Assembly (NCBI GenBank): GCA_948470475.1
Contig: OX419337.1
Location: 33,974,484 to 34,038,483 of the forward strand
Reading direction: 5' to 3'
From: Galaxea fascicularis
Lineage: Eukaryota; Cnidaria; Anthozoa; Scleractinia; Euphylliidae
Length of the DNA stretch: 64,000 nt
In this document: positions 32,380-43,883 of the stretch, one piece after another
How the letters are laid out: each line of letters begins with the position of its first letter
How positions within the stretch are numbered: position 1 is the stretch's first letter
Program-made: the position numbers and the translations under genes
The notes under the pieces: model-generated
What the model was told of the DNA's origin: nothing
Database searches by the model: none
Seen by the model: only the letters and a program-made list of their open reading frames with translations

Positions 32380-35300
32380 ACCCTCCGTTTCCGCTTCGCT
32401 TTTCGCTTTCAGTTCAATTGGAATTAATAAATAAGGACTCAACAATGTATTTTCCAAGTGCTATCCAATAGTTCGTTCGGATCGTAAAACTCTTCAATTT
32501 CCCTGCTGTCGGTAATTTTTTGGGCACAAAATTTTTGGTGAAAGAAAAGCCAAGCGAAGTCCGGACCGGCTCTGTTTGGTAATAGATCGACATTCAAAAA
32601 ATTGTTATGAAGAGAAACAACTCCTTGCCAAAGTAAACCCGAGTTTTAACAACTCCGCCACTGGAAATGCCAGTCAAGAAGTATGTTGTCCCTCACACCA
32701 ATTCTAGTTAACTGTAAAACTGTTCATGTTTTGTTCAGTTGTTTACGGCTGAAAAACATTTTTCAGAATCCAATTGTTTGTCTATTGTTATTTACATTAA
32801 GATTCTATCATTGTTAGTGATGTCAAATATAACGTCACTCACGACTTGTGTTTAACTGAGGTTTGTAGTTTGCAATGAGCTTAGTTTATAATATAAAACC
32901 ATTCTCAACTTAACGAGATTTGCATTTGTATCCTTTCGCTACTTTGTGTCTCGGCCACTCTTCACATCGAATGTTTTCGATTTTTTTATTGTAAAGAGGA
33001 AATCGAAGGCAGTTTTTTATCGTCTTTACCTTTATAGATCAAAAGTGACACCATAAAAATAATGTTGAAAATAAGGCGAACAAAGTACCCCTCTTCTTAT
33101 ATGGGCGTGATGAAGAGTAGCCACTCCTTTGGTTTGATAGGTCAAATAGTGATGTCACCGATACATGTTAGAAAATTTGAGACTCAACCAAAGCACATAA
33201 CCGGTTCTGATGTTGAGGTTTAAAAGTAGGACTGTTAACCTCCATTTAGTGATTTTATAATATACCATTTATTTTGAAATGTGATAAACATGTAGTAGAA
33301 AAGATAATTCGAAAATGTACGTTTGCACTTAATTGAAAAAGTCAAAAAAACTATAATCACAATAAAGACTTCCTTACTGGAATCCTAGCATTGATATTAG
33401 CGATTAGCTTTTTCTACCAGGAAGGGTCATATGACGAGAAGACCTCTTTAAATGCCCGTAAAAAAAAAACTATGGAGTTCCGCTTTCCTCTTTTAGGATT
33501 GGCTAAATATATATACTATAAAAGCAATGCCCCATATTTTTCAGTGAACCCCCCCCCTCCCCCGTGCTCCCCTTCTCCCCTTCCCCCTGCATCCATGATC
33601 AAGGCGCTACAAGTTTCCGAGCTGGTGCTTTGTTGTCATCTCCATCGTCTGCGAAATTTGGTAGAGGAATCAAACACCTCAAGCGCCTTCCGAGAAAAGT
33701 CCAAGTTTAGTGTTTATCCAGAGTACAGCACATGATGATTTAGAACGCACTCTAAAAGAATTGAAGAGCGAACATATGGAGTGGTTGAATGACTGAGGCA
33801 TTTAACTAGGGTTCAGGAAGAATCACTAAAGAGACACTTGTGATACAAATTATCAAGCACACTTCATTCTACAGGTTGGCGTTTATTATTTTATCTGTTG
33901 CCTTTCTATCAGTGCTTTTTTTTCACCTATTTTGTAAACAATGAGAAATGAAAAATTGGTTAAATTTGACCATTAAGGAATATATGCACTAATTAATTTA
34001 TTAATTAATATTAATAATAGTAATTAAGATTAATATTTTTACACTTAGTATTAAGTTTTCTTGTGGTGTGACATTGCGTGTGTCTTTAGATTTATCACTA
34101 TTTACAAGTTTTCAAAAATGAAAGATAAAACTTTCAGTTTCCATAAAATTTTTAATTCGGCAACGCCTCCCTTTACGCAAACACCGCATGGGCGAAAGGA
34201 GAGAAACTTGTGCAATGACCTAGAAAAGGCATCTAAATTTTCTTTTCACCTTTTCTGCATTTGAAGTTTTGTATAGAAGGCAAGCTGAAGAGGACTGAAA
34301 TGGAAGCTAAATAGAACTTCCCTTTCCCTTATCACTTTTTCACCACCCGTACCTACCCCCTGAAGCAAAGAAACACGCGCTTCAGAAGGAGCTGACTTAA
34401 ATCGAGTAACAAGCTTCATTCATGTGCCATAGTCACTTGAATCCATTTGCTCATGGCAAATGGCAAATGAATGACATCTTTTGATAAGTTTTATTTGTGT
34501 TTATTTTTATGTTTTTATTTTGTTTTGCTCTGGTTTTTTGCTGGTTTTGTTTTCTTTTGTTTTGTTTTGCTTTCTTTTTTTTGCTTGTTTTCTTTTGTTT
34601 TGTTTTTGTTTTTTGTTGTTGTTTCTTTTTCTTGTTTTGCTTTTTGTTTTTGTTTTGCTGCTGTTTCTTTTTTTGTTTAGTTCTGTTTTTTTTTTTTGCT
34701 GGTTATGTTTTGTTTTGTTTTGTTTTTTTCCTGCTGATGTTTTTTTTTTTTTTTTTTTTTTTTGGGGGGGGGGGGGGGGGATTAGATCACAAAATTAATG
34801 AAGTTGTAAAGGTTTCATAAAACAGAAACCAGATCAAATGCAAAATCCTAGACTATCTCAATGGTACCTATCGATCAATCTTTTTTCCGTGTTATCTTTA
34901 GGAAACTTTATATGTCGCCTTGCAGTCGCGTCTAATGTAAACCAAGAGGCAAAGGAACTGACAAAGCGTACATCAAAACTATTCAGTAACGTCACATTTA
35001 ACACTGACATAATGTACTTTTCTCCAAGACGCTAAAAATGAAGATAAGATTACCAGTTGCTTTTCTGGTAAGCGAGCCTTGGATCCTCGACAGGAGAATT
35101 ACAAGGCTTGAGAGAACGCATCTTGTGCAAACGGTAAACGTCAACAGAAGGAAAGGTCCAAATTAATGTTTCGGCAAGAATTGCATTAGTTGCGACTGAA
35201 GGCGGCGACCTAAACAATACTCATTATAATTAATCAAAATAAAGCCTAAAACGGTAGTTGAAAACAGTGCAGTGGACTTGTTATAGGACTTTAAAAAGCA
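32380..35300. other. Gene-free stretch with simple-sequence tracts
   Basis: No gene is supported. A C-rich tract lies at about 33548-33590. ATTAAT-rich sequence lies at about 33990-34040, and a 300 bp T-rich tract follows at 34475-34780. Confidence 0.5.
34475..34781. repeat. TTTTG/TTTTC-rich tract ending in poly(T)-poly(G)
   Basis: About 265 bp of T-rich sequence with TTTTG and TTTTC words leads into about 23 T and then about 18 G. All three plus frames are open only because of composition (Phe, Val, Cys, Leu). The G run may form a quadruplex in single-stranded DNA. Confidence 0.9.
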
Positions 35301-35869
35301 ACTTTTAAGCGACTTTCAAGAAGATTTTCCCCGGTACCTGAGACCGCCGTCGCCTTTCTCTAATTTCACCCAATTCGTTTGCATAAATAAGTGAAAGGAG
35401 AAACTTTTTGTAACTGGTGAACCTTGGTAATTTATCGATATCACAGTCAGTGACACGGAAGAGCAGAAATCGTTGCAGGAAAAAGTATAAAACAAAACAA
35501 AGAGCTCGTTCTTTAAAAGTCAGTAAAAAAAAGTGTAAACCAGTCTCTGGAGAAGAAAGAACAAACAATCTATCAGGCACCAAGTTCAAATCAATCTTGA
35601 AAGTCACATAAAATAGGTTTGTACGGCATAACAAGTGAGGAGGCTGTTCTTATAAATGATTTCGGCTAATTGCGCTGCAAAAATTATTATCTTTTGAAAC
35701 AAAATCTGTTTGGATAAAACAATAAGCCCTTTGCAAACCCAAAAAGTATCAAAATGCGTCAAAATAATTAAACGGGTTTTCTACAATTACCCCACTATCA
35801 ACAATAACTTAAACATTGTAGCTCCAATAAGTAGTCAAAATAAGATAGATTAAAATAAACGTTAAATAA

Positions 35870-36150
35870 ACGAGATTATTAAGGTATGTTTTTAAAAAGA
35901 AGGCGAGGTGAGAGCCCTGATTTCTCCTGGAAAACCTGCAAGTAGAGTAAAAGAAGAATAATCAAATTCCAACTTTTTGTAAATGTTTGGTGGATTTAAC
36001 AGGCTTGGTGTTTGTTTTGTCCAAAGAGTCAATTCTACTAAAAGCAAAGTTTAGTTCGATAAGCAAATTCAAGGCTGACACAAACTTTACAATCAACCGA
36101 TGACAACAGGAAGGAAATAATTGGATTGGGAACGTTTGGGTGAGCAAATG
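35870..36150. repeat. Interspersed repeat fragment
   Basis: The minus-strand reading contains IDSLDKTNTKPVKSTK and the adjacent plus sequence has GAGAGCCCTGATTTCTCC. I recall both as pieces of a dispersed coral repeat. No start, splice or domain support for a gene. Confidence 0.4.
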
Positions 36151-36164
36151 ACAACTGGTGTTGC

Positions 36165-36491
36165 CTACAGTTCCATATGTGCTGGCAAAGTACCGCGAGT
36201 CGTTTGAACAACCACATACTGAATACCTCCTACTAATCGAGTTCGAGGTCCGTACTGTAGGTTACCGACCGAGTTAATTTCCTGTTCGCTTATGGCCCAA
36301 GCGCGAAGTGCGCAGGCCATAATGATTTCCAGGGGAAAAAAGGAGGATCCGTAGCTTACATTACGGACTGAGAAAACGAGGTTAGTTAGTATATTTATTA
36401 TATCTCTGGGGTTAATCGAGCGCACGGAAAAGGAAACTTTCAAATTAGTGGGCCGTACAGTGAAGTACGGCCCGTTAAATTGACCAATCAC
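36165..36491 (-). repeat. Interspersed repeat with spurious 108-codon frame
   Basis: The frame contains FNGPYFTVRPTNLKVSFSV and IIMACALRAWAISEQE, phrases that turn up in many unrelated cnidarian predicted proteins and so mark a transposon-derived repeat. The ends carry the short inverted words CGAGTTCGAG-like and ACGGCCCGTTAAATTG. I do not regard it as a gene. Confidence 0.5.
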
Positions 36492-36960
36492 AGTAGTCGT
36501 ACTAACTGAGAGATATAATAAGTACTGTTAAACCAAGGAAAACATAACACGTAACAGAAAAATGTTCTTCCTCACCTACAATTCAGTGAAAGTTACACAG
36601 AGCTTTCGAAAAATCCACCTGGATTCCTTCTTCAGTGGTGAATTGTTAGTGAGAAAGAATCAGTTTCTGTTATATCATGTCCCAAAAGACGAATCTTCAT
36701 TCGTTCGAAGAAAACATGATTTCCTGAGTGTCCTACGCTGACAAAACACTGCTCTATAAAACTAAACTGTGTGCTAGTTAAACTTATTCCAATTACGTAC
36801 TGAATATGGAGGACACTGAGTCGATCGAATGCACGGAGATCAGGCGTTCACCGTACCAGTCATTTAAGATCAATGAAAAGTAAATAAATTGTATAACATG
36901 AAGAGAAGCCTTTTGTATAGGTATAGAGCCTGTAATGTCTTGTTGTATCCTGACTCATAC

Positions 36961-39900
36961 CTGTTGCTCTCGCAAGCTCGATGTCGTCAAAAGTGAGTTT
37001 AAGTTTGCTCATGACTGTTGGGCTGAAAAAGAACAACAGAAAAGATTGAATTAATTGCATTAATATTTACTGGAATATTAAACAATAGGCCAAGAGACAT
37101 GGGTGAATTGCTATTACTGAGTGAGACTCGAAAGTAGGCAAATATGTATTGTTGAACACATGTCATCGTGCAAACGTGGAAGAAAAGAGGGCGAGGGGGC
37201 GAGGCAGAAAGACAGACAGGTAGCCAAACAGGTACGAGGGGAGGGAGAAAGGGAGGAATGGGTGAAATGAGTAAAGAAGAACTGAGTGAGTTGTTAGTAG
37301 CAGTAGTAGTACAAGCTACTTTAGAAGTTTTCCTCAGAGAGTTAGAAGCAGGTCAGCTTTGACTTCCTATGAACTGCGTATGAATGAAATCAGGTGTTTA
37401 TTTATTGAGATTATGGGTTTAACTTACCTGAAAAAAGGAACACCTTCAGTTGGAAGGGAAAGTTCTGTCAGAATGTACCACGATGGGCGATGAAGCACGA
37501 TGTTCAAAGTTTGATCAGGGAACCTGAGTACCACAACAAAATTGAACAATATGTTACAGCTTTTTCGATAATTTCCTGATAACTGATATGTAAAGTGTCC
37601 TTAACTCATTTTCCATACTAGCTGGGCGTTTTGATTACTAAAACAATTGGTTACACAAAGTCTTGTTTCCTGTCCATACAACTGCCAAGATGCATTGGGC
37701 AGTGCTGTATCACACGTATCCCTCTAAAATAGAGAGTAGGATGAAAAATCAAATCTATTTTATCTCGGTTTTTGTGTGGCTTACACGAAGTGTGTAGCCA
37801 CATTACGGCACGATCGGATTTATTTATTTGTCAGAGAGTTAAGCGCCTGTCACGTGGTCTAGTAAGCGACACATGTACGCATTGCGGACCTATTTTTCCC
37901 GTTGATATAGGGGAAAATCACTGAAATCGATGAGGAAAGAAAGACAAATGACGCTACATTCAGACGGTTGCCAGGAATGTTTCCGAATTTTGCGATATCT
38001 TCTCTAACTCATCACTTACCGCCTGCACAGAGATTCAAACAGTTCTTTTCCACAGGCTGGGGGATTCGGAAAATAGCAAGAGGCGTCCATGTCCTTCAAA
38101 TTCCTGTACACAACTATGTACCTCTGATCTTTTACGATTTTTTCGATGCCTTCGAAGATGCATGTGAAGACTGAACTGTTTTAGGACAAAAAGGAGAATA
38201 GAATAGATCAGGTAAGCCGGATGGCCTATTTAATATTTATCTATCACGTGGTAGCTGATAAGGGCGCAGCCCGAATCAGCTATTGCGCGTAGAAATATAC
38301 TTGTTGTAGTATACATTTACTTGTCGTTCAAAACTAAAAAGGTAAATTATTTAAATTCTCCCCAAAGACAATTTGAAAACGCGAAGAAGCGGCCGCCATT
38401 TTATTGACAAACGCTACTCACTATCTATCACAGAATAGATAGCGAGTAGCATAGCCAATCAGAGACCGGCATTCGTGATAGAACGCTGGTAGATTAACAC
38501 TAAATCCAACTAAAGTGGTTTTGTCCATGTTTTAGAGTACATATTGTAGTATTATATTTAGTGAGTTTTCAGACGCCGTTTCCCCTTAAAACCAAGCATA
38601 AAAGTAACACGAAAAACAGTTGACGAAACCAAGATAGTTTGCAAGCACGCCTTATGAAAACTTACTCCAGCGTCATTGCTTGAACACTGTCGTTGAAATT
38701 TTTGTAGTCCATGCAAAACAGATGGAATCCATGGGAATGGAAACCTAAAGAAATGAAGTAAACTTATGAGCTGTATTACAAGCAGTTTAATCGTTGCCAG
38801 TCTTGTCCATGTAACCAGATTTAATCGGAAAATTCAGTAACATACCTTCGTAATAAAGACAATCAGGCAGCTTAATTGGTTCTGTCTGTTCAGCTTGTTC
38901 CTCGTTGACGTCGTCCTCCTCCTCCTTGTCAATGGCTATAGTTTGGAACAAAATGGATAGTTACTCTATTTCGTAGTTACAACAAATCCGATTTTTAGCA
39001 TTGCTATTCAGGGTAAACTCCATGTTTTTTCTCTTCTTTTCTTTGGTGAAATCTTAGCTTTGTGTATCTTAGTTTTCATTCCTTTCCACTTCACCGCCCA
39101 CCTCGACTAACTATTGCTATTTGCGGGTTGTGCGAAATATATACTCGAAAAACTTGTGAGTATATGTGTGTGGATAAAATGTTGTTGTTGTTCCACAAAA
39201 GTAACTGTTCATATTCAGCCTGTGTATTGTTATGTTAAACATTCGGTAACTAATATCTCATAGAAAAACTTTTCTTTCAGTTTTACGATGTAACTGTACA
39301 GTTTTTTCTTCAAAAACGGCAAACGGAGAAAATAAAATAATCATCATAATGCTGGTAACAATGACAATGACGGCAATGTTAATAATAAAGCAAAGCTACC
39401 TAAAGGCACTTCCTCTTGAATCATCGCTTCGACATTCATTTTCTCTCCCTTGTCGACAATCCTCCAATCTCCAAAACACTCTTTATCGCTTGCCATGAAA
39501 ACAAGAGTACTGGGCGGGGCCCATTCAGGAATGTAGGACGATAAAAAGGCGATATTCACTTGATTTGTTTTCAAATCATTTTCAATTTCTTCCTCTGTTT
39601 TTGGACGACGCCCGTGTATCATCTGTGCCACTTGTAAATTAGAAGTAGTTTCCTGGCCTCTACGGTTCTACGAACAAAGAAATAAATGACCATTAACAAG
39701 AGAAATGAGTCCACTACAAAGAAAGGTCGTGATTACGCCTACTAAGCCAAACGATCAACCGTTCCTTCTTGAAAACTGGCCACTAGTTTCCCATCTTAAT
39801 GCTAATACAGTTTTATTGGTGAAAGATTGAACTGTGTGCTTCCGAATTGATTCGCGAGATTCAAACAACATTAGCTGAATCCTTCAATGTTAGCGCGCAC

Positions 39901-40718
39901 AACGTTGCATTATATACTTGAATAATCATCACACTTGTTTCGTATCGTTTGTAGATTACTATGTCAGTTACCCATTATTTATATAGTATTGGAATTTCCG
40001 ACAACTTTGTCTACTTTTCTCTTAGGATTGGAGCACGAGTGGACTTCAAGAGTGTCTTCAGAAGCAATGCTCTTTGATGCCAGTAACAGGAGTGGGCGAA
40101 GCACCCCCATTAATGTTGCTTTATGAAATAATGACAGAATTATGACACGACTTTTGGTATTGAAAGCGGCAAATTCTATGAGGTAACGTTCCTCTGCAAA
40201 TTACATCCTGTATCCTTGAAACATCCTGATTCTGAGGAAGTCATTCAATTAACCCTTCCTTTTTCAGGACTATCAGCTTCAAATAATTTGAAAATACTTT
40301 ACACAACCATCTTAAATTACAGAATATGAAAAGTTGGGCAACTACAATTCTCCTTGGAAGTAGCCATTTGCGCGCGCAGCGCAAGCAAGTGATATTGCCG
40401 GAGAAACCAATTTTCGCGATTAATGCAAAACAGAACAAAAATAAAACGAATTTTCAGCAAAGTTGCTTCCGCTCAACGGTCGGATGCAGCAAAAACATGG
40501 GAACAAGTGAGACACTTTGAAAAAAATGAAAATTCTAAGATTTGCTACAAATTACTGTTTCTTTTCAGTTAGGAAGCTGTTGTGCGTAAGCGGACACAAC
40601 CAATCTCTGTACTTTTTTTAACAGTCAAAGGATTATCTATCTTAACAAGATATGCTATACTTACCTCTTTTCTTTTAAAAAGCCGCAAGCCCCCACGTCT
40701 GCTAAAACCACACCCCAT
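36961..40718 (-). CDS. Myristoylated raftlin-like protein (3' end unresolved)
   Basis: Six exons join in phase: 40718-40665, 39667-39400, 38935-38846, 38744-38666, 37523-37428 and 37022-36961, encoding 216 residues before the last donor (GTATGAG). The N-terminus MGCGFSRR fits N-myristoylation on Gly2 and palmitoylation on Cys3, so the protein should sit on the inner face of a membrane. Later blocks are QVNIAFLSSYIPEW, STLVFMASDKE, GDWRIVDKGEKM, an acidic stretch (EEEDDVNEEQ), HGFHLFCMDY, and LNIVLHRPSWYI. The order recalls the C-terminal half of raftlin (a lipid-raft organising protein also starting MGCG): VN-x-x-F, a VFIFEA-like strand, a W-x-V strand, a G-W-x-L-x-C strand, then IVFLQRP. The likeness is by eye and modest. 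No terminal exon was found; if the final donor is not used, the frame would stop at 36860. Confidence 0.6.
38413..38450. repeat. Short hairpin
   Basis: GCTACTCACTATCTAT is followed after a few bases by ATAGATAGCGAGTAGC, a 16 bp stem with one or two mismatches, in an intron of the raftlin-like gene. The surrounding 38220-38460 is repeat-like. Confidence 0.6.
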
Positions 40719-41899
40719 TATTTTGCTAGAAATGCGCTGATTTCACCAAAACGAAACAGAACTGAAACATTTCCGCGGAATAAAAAATCCATTGTATTCG
40801 TCAAGCGCGCGCACGTTTGTAACACAGTGAGCAGGCAGCTGATTGGCTAGCGAAAACGGATAGTTGCGACAACGCAGAGGCTTCCGATGCGACAACATCT
40901 TCCAGTTTGATTTCAAATAAATAGGCGATTTTATTTTGCTGGAACATGGAAGGGAAGGGAGGAGGGGCTCAAGGGTGAATCTTCTCGACAGGAAACTAAA
41001 TCCGCTAAGATTCGCCAACGTATTTGGAATGAACCAAAGCAGCGCTGTGCTTTAGAATAGATTCCAGTTATTTCAGATGTTAATAGGAAAATCAGATTTT
41101 AGACAAAACTTGTCCCCGAGGTAGTGAAAAGACCCGAGAACTGCCAGCCTGACTGAAATATCGGAGACGTTTCACATAATAATTTGGTCAAACCTTCAAT
41201 GTTTCATAGAGCTGACCGAAAGCCACCTTCCCAATGACTCTTCTAAACTATCTCAGCGGCGACAGTCAGGTACGTTAGCGCGCATAAGAATTATTCGTTT
41301 GGCACACCAGAAGAGAATATAAAATATTTAGTCCAACTGCCACCAGGAAGAATAATTTGCTTTTAATGCAATTAATTCTGATATATTTTATTTTATTTGG
41401 GATATTCGGTGCCTCCACTCTGTTCACTCTGAATACGCGATTGTTAAAACATCATGACCCCAGGTTATAATAATTTCCTAATATAAAGTTCCTTAAAAGA
41501 AAGACTAACACCACAGGAGGATGAAATTTAGCGAATACACAGAAGACGTGCTTTTGAAGAAGTCAATTTTCTACCAACAGGACTTTCAGAAAAAAATGTC
41601 ATCACGCTGATTGGACAGACAATTTGTTCAAGCGGTCTTTCTTTCAGTTATTTGCAGTGAAAGGACATGACCAGGACAGTCGATTATCAAGTTCTTTGTT
41701 AAGTTGAATTATTGAATACCATTTTATATTCAGGACTTCACAATGAAGATTCCCTTTCTTATTATATGCAGTACGCGGGCTGTGACTGCTCAATTTTGCG
41801 GGCCGTATTTTACTTTCCCGCGCGCCCAATTAACTTCAGAGACACAATAGCGGAGCACCATGGTTATGAAAATATGGTAACCCATCGATGCTAGAAATT

Positions 41900-42114
41900 T
41901 TGGTAATGACGTCACCGTACGACCGTCCGTAGCCCTTTTCCTCCACAGTCGATATGCGGGCAACCCGCGTTCTTAGGCGGCAAAATAAAATAGAAAGATG
42001 AAGAAGACGAGAAAAGAAACTTATGATCTTTTATCCGTAGCAGTGTTGTTTGTGGAAAGCCTTTTATACTTTTGTTAACCAAAAAAAGCCGATTAAGTGC
42101 ATGCGCATGTCTCA

Positions 42115-42147
<33 letters not shown>

Positions 42148-42780
42148 CTTTATTTAAGTCTCAAATCGTTCTAGCTGAACACGAGTGCTCTACTAATTGG
42201 GGAGACTGTTAATCAAATAAACTCTAAATTAAATCAAATGTTGGTTTTTGAAGAGAGGGGAAAACCGGAGTACCCGGAGAAAAACCTCTCGGAGCAGAGT
42301 AGAGAACCAACAAACTCAGCCCACTTATGACGCCGAGTGCGGGAATCGAACCCGGGACACATTGGTGGAAGGCGAGCGCTCTCACCACTGCGCCAACCCT
42401 GCTCCCCACAAAAAGTTGTGAAAGAGCTGTCTAGAGAATGTCACGCTTCATTGAAAAAGTTTCAGATCGTTCATGGAACCATCACATTTGAGAACCCTTT
42501 GTTTTTTTGTTTGTTTGAACCGGTCAGAATCAGCGTTTCGATGTTAAGAGCAGCGAAAATGGATTGGCTGGCTTTGCTATCTTATGTTGTACTCATCTGC
42601 GAGAGAAAAGCTTGTGTGCTTATAATGGTGCTGTGTCTTCGGTCTCTTCAAAATTGCTTGGCATTTTTTCTAGCTTACTCAATACGTGATATGTTTTTAG
42701 TTGTCTTATTTCTCCAATTTCTCCAAGAAATAACTCCAATAACTGTGGAGCTCTGCTTTTTAGGCTTGCCTAAATACATG
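41900..42780 (+). repeat. Interspersed repeat family R2, copy 2, split by a SINE
   Basis: It matches the copy at 31495-32360 on both sides of an inserted block (about 42115-42408). The left part runs from CCGTACGACCGTCCGTA to CATGCGCATGTCTCAGAAT. The right part resumes with AAAAAGTTGTGAAAGAGCTGTC and CACGCTTCATTGAAAAAGTT, and runs on to TTTTCTAGCTTACTC. A plus-strand open frame across the junction is a chance product. Confidence 0.75.
42115..42408 (-). mobile_element. tRNA-derived SINE, inserted in repeat R2
   Basis: Read on the minus strand, it begins with a tRNA-like head carrying an A box (TTGGCGCAGTGGTGAGAG) and a perfect B box (GGTTCGATTCC). A conserved body follows (GGTTTTTCTCCGGGTACTCC), and it ends with TAAATAAAGG and an ATT trinucleotide tail (42115-42146). 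The same head and body occur at 61841-62121 on the plus strand. Confidence 0.85.
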
Positions 42781-43270
42781 TATTAGGTGTTGGGTAATTC
42801 TCAAAGCATATATATGATGTACCTGAAGTGCCTTCAATGATCTCCAAAATATTTCCTGCTAAAGCTGGCAACACAAGCCACTTTTCGCAAAGAGTTTCCA
42901 AAGGGCGGCGTAGAACATGATATAACTAAATAGTCCTAATGACGGAGGCTTTTTTAAGGTGGGGATGTATTTACAAAAAGTCGATATAAGGAAAACACAA
43001 CGTAGGTAAAAAGATGATTGTATTGAAGATTGATATAGCTGTTTGCATGCAACAACTTTTCTCGATTACTTGTACTTCATGTGATGCCACTCGATGAGAA
43101 ATAGACACAAATTAAAATGCAGCTCTCTGAGTACGTTTTCGATGTATGTTGGAGATAATGACCTGATGGTTACAAAAAAAATAGTTCCGGTTTTTAAATC
43201 TACCGGACTTTAAAACAAGACCTACTTTTGACCGAGGACACATGGGGGTCACTCACAACCTCGTTCCCGG

Positions 43271-43274
<4 letters not shown>

Positions 43275-43313
<39 letters not shown>
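43275..43313. repeat. TC dinucleotide microsatellite
   Basis: About 19 TC units with one interruption near the right end. The flanks up to 43880 hold no gene. Confidence 0.95.
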
Positions 43314-43318
<5 letters not shown>

Positions 43319-43883
43319 GCTCGAGGTGACGGGAAAAAGAGAGGTTCCGTCACTTCATTCTTGGCTTGTTCTATATTATTTTTTATATAGAAAAAAATAG
43401 AACGAGGTTGCAAAGCACCATTAGCCGAGTTATCAAGTCGGTGTTAGAGCTATACAAATGCATGGGTTTAGCTAATATCAGACCAAAAATACCGATAGCA
43501 AGCCTACACTACTGATCCTAACAATGTACAGGACGTTCGTCATGTGCAACATAATCGATAAAGCATGTTTAATGTGAGCGTTGCATCAACGACACTAAAT
43601 ATTAGAAGTGAGTAACCAAAAGTTATTTTCATGTAAAAAAACAACAGAAGTCCCTACTTTTGAACCAATTCCTGGTTTAAAGTTGCTCGCCTAAACAAGG
43701 TGCGTAGACTTGGGCAAAGATATTGGGATATTGTTGCGACTAAAATGTAAATATATATGTACAAAAGTTTTCCGTTTTCAATGCAGCAGTCTTTAAAACA
43801 AACTAAATCTGCTCTAATAGCTTTTACACCTGACCTAGGCACATCATCTATGATTCCTATTGCACAAGCAGGTAAACTGTTCT

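Noticed and set aside
34475..34820. Three overlapping plus frames rich in Phe, Cys, Val and Leu
   Set aside because: They come from a TTTTG/TTTTC tract ending in poly(T) and poly(G); no codon bias or splice context.
35305..35634. 109-codon minus frame as a last exon of the raftlin-like gene
   Set aside because: It ends in RRRRSQVPGK, a phrase I associate with a dispersed coral repeat, and the composition is Phe/Leu-rich without domain support.
36165..36491. 108-codon minus frame as the last exon of the raftlin-like gene
   Set aside because: Its phrases recur in many unrelated cnidarian predictions, marking it as a repeat; no acceptor in the right phase was seen.
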